A stretch of 12,409 bases of DNA, from NCBI GenBank assembly GCA_039914895.1, contig JBDSOJ010000265.1:1-12409 (forward strand). Direction: 5' to 3'. The position numbers and the translations under genes are program-made. Within the stretch, counting starts at the first letter, position 1, and each line of letters starts with the position of its first letter. This stretch comes from Gaiellasilicea sp039914895 (lineage in GTDB: Bacteria > Actinomycetota > Thermoleophilia > Gaiellales > Gaiellaceae). This document shows positions 1 through 6,003 of this stretch, piece after piece. Below the pieces are notes generated by a model. That model was given only the letters and a program-made list of their open reading frames with translations. It was not told where the DNA came from and ran no database searches.

Positions 1-1463
1 CCGATGTCGCGCCGCTTCGGGCCCCGCATGAAGCCCGTCTCCCCGACCGAGTAGGGCGGGAAGTTGTAGTGGTGCATGAAGCGGCGGTCGGTCTCGAGCG
101 AAAGGTCGTCGATGCGCTGACCCTCCTTTGCGGTACCGAGCGTCAGCAGCGAAAGCACCTGCGTCTGACCGCGCTGGAAGAGGCCCGTGCCGTGCGCGCG
201 GGGACTGACTGTCACCTCGCACTCGATCGGCCGGATCTCGTCGGTGGCGCGACCGTCGGGCCGGCGCTTCTCGATCGCGATCTTCTTCCGGACGAGATCC
301 TTGTAGATCGCCTCCGCCGCCTTCTTGACATAGCTCTTCGTCAGCGAGTCCTTCACCGTCGGGCTGTCGCCGTCGACCGTCGCGGGGCCGACCGGGAAGG
401 GCAGCTCGACGGTGTCGACGATCCGGTCGAAGAGCAGGTGCCGCTTGGCGGACTTGAGCTCCTTCGAGTCGTCCTCGGCGTCCGTCAGGGCGCGGAGATC
501 GGTCTCGAACTGCTCCCGCACTGGGCCTTCCACGGCCGCGAGCCGCTGCTTCTCGAGCAGCATCGCGACGCTGGCCTTGACCTGCACCTGCCGCTGGATG
601 TCCTCGTCGCCCGAGTCCATCGAGAGCTCCGGTGCGAGCTCGGCCAGGATCGTCGACTCGACCGACGCAGCCTCACGGAGACCATCCTGCTGGATCCGCT
701 CCCAGATCACGTGCCCGTGCGAGCCCTCGATCTCCGAGGTCACGTCCAGGTCGAGCCACTTCGGCTTGCCCGCCTGACGGCGCAGATCCTCCTGCGCCTC
801 GCAAAGCTTGCGGATCTCGGCGTGCGCGAGCTCGAACGCCTCGAGCAGCACGTCCTCGGAAACCTCGGACGCGCCGGCCTCGATCATCGTCAGGCCGTCC
901 TTCGTGCCGACGACGATCAGGTCGAGCGCCGACTCCTCGAAGTTCTGCTCGTGCGTCGGATTGAGGACGAACTCCCCGTCGATCCGGCCGACACGCACCG
1001 CGCCCACCGGGCCGAAGAACGGCAGCGGCGAGAGCATCAGGGCCGCCGAGGCGCCGTTGATGCAGAGGATGTCGTGCGGCGTGATCAGGTCGGCTGACAG
1101 GACGGTGCAGATCACCTGCACCTCGTTGCGGAAGCCCTTCGGCCAGAGCGGCCGGATCGGGCGGTCGATCATGCGTGCGGTCAGCGTCGCACGCTCGGTG
1201 GCGCGACCCTCCCGCTTGAAGAAGCCGCCGGGGATCTTCCCCGCGGCGTACGCGCGCTCTTCGACGTCGACGGTGAGCGGGAAGAAGTCCGCTCCCTCGC
1301 GCGCCTCGGGACGGCCGACGGCCGTCGCCAGAACCATTGTGTCGCCGGAGCGAACGGCGACTGCGCCGTCCGCCTGCTTGGCGAGCTTGCCCGTCTCGAA
1401 GGTGATCTCCTTGCCACCGATCTCGACGGACGTCGAGGCGATCTGCCCCAGTACCGTGCTCAT
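1..1463 (-). CDS. pnp: Polyribonucleotide nucleotidyltransferase (PNPase), N-terminal two thirds, cut by the window edge
   Basis: PNPase is a phosphorolytic 3'-5' exoribonuclease of the cytoplasm that degrades mRNA. Reading leftward from ATG 1463, 487 codons are open to the edge with no frameshift. The first RNase PH core (about residues 1-205) shows FFPLTVDVEERAYAAGKIPG and the RMIDRPIRPLWP region. An all-helical linker follows, then the second core begins at RRPDGR (residues 400-405), and the sequence ends in the family hallmark MHHYNFPPYSVGETGFMRGP. The catalytic C-terminal part of core 2 and the KH and S1 domains lie outside. The helical linker (about 208-399) is roughly 80 residues longer than I recall for E. 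coli or Streptomyces PNPase. The start is supported by GGAGG 7 nt upstream (1475-1471). rpsO lies 99 nt upstream on the same strand, the classic rpsO-pnp pair. Identity is near certain. Confidence 0.98.
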   Translation of the reverse strand, partial: MSTVLGQIASTSVEIGGKEITFETGKLAKQADGAVAVRSGDTMVLATAVGRPEAREGADFFPLTVDVEERAYAAGKIPGGFFKREGRATERATLTARMIDRPIRPLWPKGFRNEVQVICTVLSADLITPHDILCINGASAALMLSPLPFFGPVGAVRVGRIDGEFVLNPTHEQNFEESALDLIVVGTKDGLTMIEAGASEVSEDVLLEAFELAHAEIRKLCEAQEDLRRQAGKPKWLDLDVTSEIEGSHGHVIWERIQQDGLREAASVESTILAELAPELSMDSGDEDIQRQVQVKASVAMLLEKQRLAAVEGPVREQFETDLRALTDAEDDSKELKSAKRHLLFDRIVDTVELPFPVGPATVDGDSPTVKDSLTKSYVKKAAEAIYKDLVRKKIAIEKRRPDGRATDEIRPIECEVTVSPRAHGTGLFQRGQTQVLSLLTLGTAKEGQRIDDLSLETDRRFMHHYNFPPYSVGETGFMRGPKRRDI

Positions 1464-1472
1464 TCCATGTCC

Positions 1473-1498
1473 TCCACTCTGCTCGGGTGGAGAGTGGA
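1473..1498 (-). promoter_or_regulatory. Hairpin that covers the pnp Shine-Dalgarno region
   Basis: In the minus-strand RNA, UCCACUCU (1498-1491) is perfectly complementary to AGAGUGGA (1480-1473), giving 8 bp around a 10-nt loop. The 3' arm includes the first three bases of the pnp Shine-Dalgarno GGAGG (1475-1471), so this fold should hinder ribosome binding. The 5' arm is also part of the larger upstream duplex (1489-1553), so the two structures cannot form together. Pairing is read directly; the regulatory role is inferred. Confidence 0.55.
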
Positions 1499-1553
1499 AG
1501 TTTGGATCAGCCTCGTCGCGTGCACGCGGGGCTCGTCCAAGCTTCCACCCTCC
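1489..1553 (-). promoter_or_regulatory. Long rpsO-pnp intergenic stem-loop, candidate RNase III site
   Basis: In the minus-strand RNA, arm GGAGGGUGGAAGCUUGGA (1553-1536) pairs with UCCAAACUUCCACUCUCC (1506-1489). This gives 18 positions with 16 Watson-Crick pairs, one G-U pair and one C-A mismatch. The apical part can pair further: 1530-1533 with 1509-1512, and the 12-nt palindrome CGCGTGCACGCG at 1517-1528. The stem starts 9 nt after the rpsO stop. No U-run follows the distal arm, so it is not an intrinsic terminator. In E. coli and Streptomyces the same spacer carries a stem-loop cut by RNase III that controls PNPase level; that function is assumed here by position and shape. Confidence 0.7.
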
Positions 1554-1562
1554 CAGGTCGAA

Positions 1563-1832
1563 CTAGCGCCTGAGGCCTAGCTCCTTGATGAGGGCGCGAT
1601 AGCCCTCGAGGTCGTGCTTCTGCATGTAGTTGAGGAACCGCCGCCGCCGGCCGACGAGCTTCAAGAGGCCGCGCCGGGAGTAGTGATCCTTCGCATGCGT
1701 GCGCAGATGCTCGGTGAGGTCGTTGATGCGCTGCGTCAGCATCGCGACCTGCACCTCGGGGGAACCCGTGTCCGCGTCGTTGCGGCCGTGCTTCCCGATC
1801 AGCTCCTGCTTGACTTCCTTGGTGAGGGCCAT
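1563..1832 (-). CDS. rpsO: 30S ribosomal protein S15
   Basis: S15 is a primary 16S rRNA-binding protein of the 30S platform. The 89-residue product has the family length and signatures: the TGSPEVQVAMLTQRINDLTE region (residues 22-41), HLRTHAKDHYSRRGLLKLVG (42-61), the RRRRFLNYMQ segment and the terminal YRALIKELGLRR. The ATG at 1832 is preceded by a strong AAAGGAGG, 4 nt upstream. An upstream in-frame extension exists on this strand, but it only runs antisense through the gamma-glutamyltransferase gene. The gene is divergent from that neighbour across 93 nt and is followed by pnp after a structured 99-nt spacer, so rpsO and pnp are probably cotranscribed. Confidence 0.98.
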   Translation of the reverse strand: MALTKEVKQELIGKHGRNDADTGSPEVQVAMLTQRINDLTEHLRTHAKDHYSRRGLLKLVGRRRRFLNYMQKHDLEGYRALIKELGLRR

Positions 1833-1906
1833 GTGGCCTCCTTTGTCGATGTCTCCGGAGTCCCCGCGCGGCGTGAAGGAAGACACGGCCGGCCGGGTTC
1901 TCGGTC
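1833..1906 (-). promoter_or_regulatory. rpsO: Possible structured rpsO mRNA leader
   Basis: If transcription starts near 1906, rpsO has a leader of about 74 nt. In the RNA, UGUCUUCC (1885-1878) can pair with GGAGACA (1856-1850) with one bulged U. The competing self-complementary CUCCGGAG (1860-1853) could form instead, and the Shine-Dalgarno lies just 3' of these. S15 represses its own synthesis through leader RNA structures in several bacterial phyla, so such a role is plausible. The sequence shows only modest pairing and I do not see a known S15-binding motif with confidence. Confidence 0.25.
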
Positions 1907-1911
1907 GCGCA

Positions 1912-1918
1912 TAGGGTA
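1912..1918. promoter_or_regulatory. Overlapping divergent -10-like elements for rpsO and the gamma-glutamyltransferase gene
   Basis: TAGGGT (1912-1917, plus) and TACCCT (1918-1913, minus) are the two readings of one near-symmetrical site. Each has the TAnnnT pattern of a sigma-70-type -10 element. The plus-strand copy ends 8 nt before ATG 1926, which has no Shine-Dalgarno, so a leaderless mRNA is possible. The minus-strand copy would give a start near 1906 for rpsO. Neither side has a convincing -35 at 16-18 bp, so this is a weak prediction. Confidence 0.3.
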
Positions 1919-1925
1919 GCAACCA

Positions 1926-3287
1926 ATGCTTCCAAGCGGCGTTGCGGCCGGTCACCCCGCCACGGTGGCGGCCGGCATCGAGCTCCTCGAGGAGGGCGGG
2001 ACCGCCGCCGACGCGGCGGTTGCGGCCTGCCTCGCGTCCTGCGTCGCCGAGACCGTCATGACCGGTCTGCTCGGCGGCGGGCACGCGATCTACTGGGACG
2101 GTCGGCAAGCATGGAACCTCGACTGCTTCGTCGCGGTGCCGTCGGGGACGGGCGCGCCGCCGGTCGAGCTGCAGGTGCCGTTCGGCGAGGAGCTCGTCCA
2201 CTACGCCGTCGGGCCGGGGACGTGTGCCGTGCCGGGCCTGCCGCGCGGGCTCGGAGCGTTGCACGAGCGCTTCGGGCGGCTGCCGTGGTCTCGGCTCGTG
2301 GAGCCGGCGCTGCGACTCGCCCGCAGCGGCGTGACGATGCCTCCCGCCCATGCCGCCTGCCTCAGAATGCTCGGGCCTGTCTTCACGATGCAGCCCGACG
2401 GGGAGCGGATCTACGCGCCCACCGACCGGTTGCTCGGGGCCGGCGAAACGCTCGATCAGCCCGGGCTCGTCGCGGCGCTCCAGCTGTTCGCGGACGAAGG
2501 GGCCGGGAGCGTGTACGACGGCTCGATCGCGGCCGTGCTCGCGGCCGTCGAGGGCGTGCCCGTAACAGCCGACGAGCTGACGCGGTACGAGGCGCACTGG
2601 GAGGCGCCCGTCGACGTCGCGTGGCTCGGCCGCCGCGCGCTGACGCGGGACGGGCTCTCCGGCGTACCGTCGACGCTCTCGCGCCTGACGCGGCTGCGCG
2701 GGCTCGGCGAGACCGAGCGCGTCCACGCGCTGCTCGCGGCGCTGGCGGGCGCCGAGAGCGACGGGCACACGACGAACCTCGTCACCGCGGACGCCGAGGG
2801 CCGCGCGTGCGTGCTCACCTCGAGCCTCGGTCTCGGCACCGGCGACTTCCTCCCCGGTCTCGACCTGCAGCTGAACAGCATGCTCGGCGAGGCTGACCTC
2901 GTGCGAGCACCGCTCCGGTCCGGGGCGCGGATGGCGAGCATGATGGCGCCGACGCTCGTTCTCGGCGCCGAAGGGCTCGAGCTCGCGATCGGCGCCGCAG
3001 GCGGGACACGACTTCGGACCGCGCTCGTCGGCGTCGCAGCCGGAGTCCTCGACGAAGAGCTCGATCCGGTCGCTGCGGTTGAGCGCCCCCGCTTCCACCG
3101 CGCCGGTGAGGTCGTGAACGCCGAGCCGGGGGTCGACGAGCGGGCGCTCGAGCAGCTGGCGGCGTCGGGGCTTCACGTCCGGCGTTGGCCGGACACCCAC
3201 CACTACTTCGGCGGCGTCAGCCTGGTCGGGACGTCCGGAGCGGCCGGCGATCCCCGCCGAAGCGGTCACGCGGCGACGCTGCCGTGA
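1926..3287 (+). CDS. Gamma-glutamyltransferase (gamma-glutamyl transpeptidase) family protein, short divergent form
   Basis: Family members are Ntn hydrolases that cut themselves before a conserved Thr and then transfer or hydrolyse gamma-glutamyl groups. The 453-residue product starts directly with the fold's first helix (GGTAADAAVAACLAS, 24-38) and has LLGGGHAIYWDG (48-59). The predicted nucleophile is Thr282 in GHTTNLVTADAEG (280-292), followed by LTSSLGLGTGDFLPG, LQLNSM, MASMMAPTLVL, the GAAGGTR oxyanion-type loop (356-362), a PRFHRAGEVVN segment and a final AGDPRRSGHA. Three oddities stand out. There is no signal peptide, although most homologues are exported. The length is well below the roughly 580 of E. 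coli Ggt. The RETAP motif, whose Arg binds the glutamate carboxylate, is replaced near 68-77 by FVAVPSGTGA. Activity on glutathione is therefore uncertain; a cytosolic amidohydrolase role is equally possible. No Shine-Dalgarno is seen, and the start may be leaderless. Confidence 0.88.
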   Translation: MLPSGVAAGHPATVAAGIELLEEGGTAADAAVAACLASCVAETVMTGLLGGGHAIYWDGRQAWNLDCFVAVPSGTGAPPVELQVPFGEELVHYAVGPGTCAVPGLPRGLGALHERFGRLPWSRLVEPALRLARSGVTMPPAHAACLRMLGPVFTMQPDGERIYAPTDRLLGAGETLDQPGLVAALQLFADEGAGSVYDGSIAAVLAAVEGVPVTADELTRYEAHWEAPVDVAWLGRRALTRDGLSGVPSTLSRLTRLRGLGETERVHALLAALAGAESDGHTTNLVTADAEGRACVLTSSLGLGTGDFLPGLDLQLNSMLGEADLVRAPLRSGARMASMMAPTLVLGAEGLELAIGAAGGTRLRTALVGVAAGVLDEELDPVAAVERPRFHRAGEVVNAEPGVDERALEQLAASGLHVRRWPDTHHYFGGVSLVGTSGAAGDPRRSGHAATLP

Positions 3288-3447
3288 TCTCCACCGGGCT
3301 CGGCAGCCAGCCGAGATAGCCGCAGCCGGGGCAGCCCGGGTTCGCGGACAGGGTTCCGCGCCCACCCGGCTTTGCGTACTGCTTGCCACAGCCGAGGCAG
3401 CACACTGCCTCGATGGGCCTCAGCGTGGTCGGAGAGGACGACTCCAT
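3217..3447 (-). CDS. Small zinc-ribbon protein of unknown function
   Basis: This 76-residue protein has two CxxC knuckles, CLGC (17-20) and CPGC (39-42), separated by a short basic and Gly-rich stretch and followed by GYLGWLP. That is a compact zinc-ribbon arrangement, so metal binding is likely; no function can be assigned. It starts 51 nt after the second ABC permease on the same strand and may be the last gene of that transcription unit. A GGGAGG lies only 2 nt before ATG 3447, which is unusually close, and no better in-frame start is visible. The last 23 or so codons overlap the 3' end of the convergent gamma-glutamyltransferase gene (3217-3287). The tail after the ribbon is Arg- and Pro-rich and looks unconserved. 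Confidence 0.72.
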   Translation of the reverse strand: MESSSPTTLRPIEAVCCLGCGKQYAKPGGRGTLSANPGCPGCGYLGWLPSPVEITAASPRDRFGGDRRPLRTSRPG

Positions 3448-3498
3448 GACCTCCCAGACACGCGCGGAGGAAAAATCTTGCGCCCCGATGTTCGTCAG

Positions 3499-4290
3499 CT
3501 AGGTGAGCAGGAGCTTCTCGACGCGGCGGCTCGCAACCCACGTCCCGACGAGGCCGAGGACGGCGAGATACGCGACGTTCCCGAGTTGAGCGACGCCGAC
3601 ACTGCCGGTCGTCAGCGAGCGGAGCAGCTCGACGCCGTGGTAGAGCGGCGTCGCCTGGATCACGACCTCGAGCCAGTCCGGGTAGGTCGAGAGCGGGAAG
3701 AACGTCGCCGAGAAGAGGAACATCGGCAGGATCGCCAGATTGAGGATGTCGAAGTCCTGCCAGCTGCGCATGTAGGTGACCGCGGCTATGCCGGCGCCGG
3801 CGAACGCGAAGCCGATGAAGACCGTCGCGGGAAGCGCCAGCAGCGCCCACCACGACTCGACGAGGCCGAGCGCGAGGATGACGGCGAAGAAGCCGACCGC
3901 GTAGATCAGCCCGCGGAAGAGCGCGAAGGCCGTTTCGCCGGCGGCGATGTCCTTGGGGCCGAGCGGCGTCGCCAGCACGGCGTCGTACACCTTCTGGTAG
4001 CGGAGCTTCCAAAAGATGTTGGTCGCGTCATAGAAGGCGCCATTGAAGGCGGAGGCAGCGAGGAGCGCGGGAGCGACGAAGGCCGCGTACTCGATCGGCC
4101 GGCCGTCGATCACGACGGCGCCGACGTAGCCGCCGAGCCCGTAGCCGAGCGAAAGCAGATAAAAGAGCGGCTCGAAGAAGCCCGAGACGATGATCGCCCA
4201 GGTGCGCCGGTGACTCATCAGGTTCCGCTCGAAGAGGTGAGCGCCGCGGCCGCCCGGCAGATCGAGTGCGCGCAGGACGAGCGTCGTCAT
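3499..4290 (-). CDS. ABC-2 type transporter permease, second subunit
   Basis: This is a membrane subunit of an ABC exporter of the DrrB/NodJ type. The 263 residues hold about six hydrophobic segments. They include AIIVSGFFEPLFYLLSLGYG near the N terminus, a long paired segment around GLIYAVGFFAVILALGL and FIGFAFAGAGIAAV, the ABC-2 signature region ILPMFLFSATFFPLSTYP, and a last helix with a basic C terminus. The start at ATG 4290 has GGAGG 8 nt upstream and overlaps the previous permease's stop as ATGA, so translation is coupled. The reading frame continues further upstream, but only as a shadow of the neighbouring gene. It aligns along its length with that neighbour, so the pair probably forms a heterodimer. 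The substrate is unknown. Confidence 0.92.
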   Translation of the reverse strand: MTTLVLRALDLPGGRGAHLFERNLMSHRRTWAIIVSGFFEPLFYLLSLGYGLGGYVGAVVIDGRPIEYAAFVAPALLAASAFNGAFYDATNIFWKLRYQKVYDAVLATPLGPKDIAAGETAFALFRGLIYAVGFFAVILALGLVESWWALLALPATVFIGFAFAGAGIAAVTYMRSWQDFDILNLAILPMFLFSATFFPLSTYPDWLEVVIQATPLYHGVELLRSLTTGSVGVAQLGNVAYLAVLGLVGTWVASRRVEKLLLT

Positions 4291-5063
4291 CCGAGCAGCC
4301 TCCGGCGGTACGAGCGGCGCGCCAGCTCGTAGCCGACGACTGTCCACGCGAGCAGGTACGCCGCGTGACCGAGCGCCGCTCCAAGCTCGACCGTTCCGAG
4401 CGTGAGCATCCGGCACAGCTCGACGCCGTGCCAGACCGGCGTCACGTACGCGACCAGCTCGAACGCGAGCGGCAGCTGCGAGACCGGGAAGAACGTGCCG
4501 GAGAAGAGGAACATCGGCACGATCAGGAACCGGAAGATCGTCACGAACGTGCGCTCGTCCTCGACCCGGGCAGCGAGCGCCGCCATCGGCATCGAGAAAG
4601 CGGTCCCGATCAGGACGGCGACCGGCACGACGAGGATCCCGAGCCAGGACGAGACGGCGCCGAATGCGGCGATGATCAGGAGATACGCGGCAGCCGACGT
4701 GAGGACACGTGTGATCACAAAGAGCTGGTGCCCGACGAAGGCGTCCCGCTCGGTCAACGGCGTCGCGATCATCGCGTGGTAGACGCGCGACCACTTGATC
4801 GCGGCTGTCACCGGCCAGCTCGACTCGGTCGTGGCGGTTTGCATCGCGGCCGCGGCCAGGAGCCCCGGAGCGACGAAGTCCAGGTATGGAACCCCGGCGG
4901 GAGCGTTCTGGGTCCGATCGACGAGGGTGCCGAGGCCGACACCCAGGGCCGTCAGATAGAGGATCGGGTTGACGAGGCTCGTCCCGATCGTCCCCCGCCA
5001 GACGCGCTTGTACTGCGCGAGCCAGTGCTCGTACGCACGCAGGGGCTGGAGAATGCCGTCCAT
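4287..5063 (-). CDS. ABC-2 type transporter permease, first subunit
   Basis: This 258-residue integral membrane protein is of the ABC-2 exporter family. It has hydrophobic segments at about 26-46, 62-78, 112-136, 140-164, 173-195 and 228-246. It carries the signature region VPMFLFSGTFFPVSQLP and a following PVWHGVELCRMLTLG that matches PLYHGVELLRSLTTG in the next gene. The cytosolic loop with SRVYHAMIATPLTERD likely contacts the ATPase, as in family structures. The start codon overlaps the ATPase stop by one base (TGATG), and the stop overlaps the next permease as ATGA. Subunit order (ATPase, permease, permease) and coupling support one exporter complex; the cargo cannot be told from sequence. 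Confidence 0.93.
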   Translation of the reverse strand: MDGILQPLRAYEHWLAQYKRVWRGTIGTSLVNPILYLTALGVGLGTLVDRTQNAPAGVPYLDFVAPGLLAAAAMQTATTESSWPVTAAIKWSRVYHAMIATPLTERDAFVGHQLFVITRVLTSAAAYLLIIAAFGAVSSWLGILVVPVAVLIGTAFSMPMAALAARVEDERTFVTIFRFLIVPMFLFSGTFFPVSQLPLAFELVAYVTPVWHGVELCRMLTLGTVELGAALGHAAYLLAWTVVGYELARRSYRRRLLG

Positions 5064-5971
5064 CAGTCCACGAGGGTGCGGCCGGTGAGGTGGAGAAAGA
5101 CGTCCTCGAGCGTGCCGCGACGCACGAGCGTCGAGTGCGGGGGCAGCCCACGCTCCGCGACGGCGATCGCCGTCGCGTCGCCATCCCGCGTGTAGAGGAG
5201 CACGCGGTCCGGAAGCTCTTCGACGCGCTCGGCCACGCCCTCGAAGACCCCGTTCGCCGGCCGCTCGTTCTCGAACCGGACCTCGACGACCTCCCGCGTG
5301 GAGTAGCGTCGGATCAACTCCCAGGGCGACCCTTCGGCCACGATCTTGCCGTTGTCCATGACGACGAGCCGGTCGCAGAGCTGCTCGGCCTCGTCCATGT
5401 AGTGCGTCGTGACGACGAAGGTCTTTCCCTGCTGTTTGAGGCGGAAGAGGCGGTCCCAGACGACGTGGCGCGCCTGCGGATCGAGGCCCGTGGTCGGCTC
5501 GTCCAGCAGCAGCAGGTCCGGGTCGTTGACCAGCGAGCGCGCGATCGTCAGGCGCCGCTTCATCCCGCCCGAGAGCGGCTCGACCTTGTCGCCGGCGCGC
5601 TCGGTCAACTGCACGAAGTCGAGCAGCTCGTCGATCCTCGGCTTCAGCTCACGCCGCGAGAGCCCGAAGTAGCGGCCGTAGATGAGCACGTTCTCGCGCA
5701 CCGTCAGCTCGAAGTCGAGCGTGTCCTGTTGCGGGACGACGCCGAGTCGCGCGCGGATCTGGGGGCCGTTCGTAGCCGGGTCCTGGCCGAGGATCCGGAG
5801 CGTCCCGGCCGTCACCGGGGAGACGCAGCCGATCATCCGCATCGTCGAGCTCTTGCCGGCGCCGTTCGGTCCGAGAAACCCGAAAGCCTCACCGCGCTTG
5901 ACGTCGAGGTCGATCCCGTCGACTGCGACGAGCTCGCCGAAGCGCTTGACGAGATCGCGGGCGTGGATCAT
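5063..5971 (-). CDS. ABC transporter ATP-binding protein (DrrA/NodI type)
   Basis: This is the cytosolic ATPase that powers the exporter made with the two downstream permeases. Counting from ATG 5971 (302 residues), all nucleotide-binding motifs are present: Walker A GPNGAGKS (34-41), Q-loop Gln81, signature LSGGM (133-137), Walker B LLLLDEP (153-159) and H-loop His190 in TTHYMDEAE. A C-terminal domain of about 80 residues follows and ends in LEDVFLHLTGR, typical of DrrA-like proteins. The start is ambiguous. ATG 5971 fits the usual family N terminus (MIHARDLVKRFG). GTG 5989 and TTG 5998 lie upstream in frame, and the GGAGG at 5996-5992 is too close to GTG 5989 and too far from ATG 5971. ribF ends 32 nt before the chosen start, so the exporter is probably cotranscribed with ribF. 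Drug, lipid or polysaccharide export are all possible. Confidence 0.95.
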   Translation of the reverse strand: MIHARDLVKRFGELVAVDGIDLDVKRGEAFGFLGPNGAGKSSTMRMIGCVSPVTAGTLRILGQDPATNGPQIRARLGVVPQQDTLDFELTVRENVLIYGRYFGLSRRELKPRIDELLDFVQLTERAGDKVEPLSGGMKRRLTIARSLVNDPDLLLLDEPTTGLDPQARHVVWDRLFRLKQQGKTFVVTTHYMDEAEQLCDRLVVMDNGKIVAEGSPWELIRRYSTREVVEVRFENERPANGVFEGVAERVEELPDRVLLYTRDGDATAIAVAERGLPPHSTLVRRGTLEDVFLHLTGRTLVD

Positions 5972-6003
5972 GGAGCCGCTCTCGCTCACGGCCTCCAACC
6001 TAC

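Noticed and set aside
69..1097. Long plus-strand open frame opposite pnp
   Set aside because: It is the antisense shadow of a GC-rich gene, with an Arg/Asp/Leu-biased product and no recognisable motifs.
1460..1468. Two-codon upstream ORF (ATG GAA TGA) overlapping the pnp start
   Set aside because: Its ATG is only 2 nt from GGAGG, too close for initiation, while the pnp ATG is at 7 nt. Probably chance.
1489..1553. Intrinsic terminator after rpsO
   Set aside because: The stem is strong, but no U-run follows its distal arm and pnp begins soon after, so a processing or regulatory stem fits better.
3478..4332. Plus-strand frame with GGAGG 7 nt before TTG 3478
   Set aside because: The product is extremely charged (Arg, Glu, Asp) and antisense to a clear permease; the Shine-Dalgarno match is likely chance.
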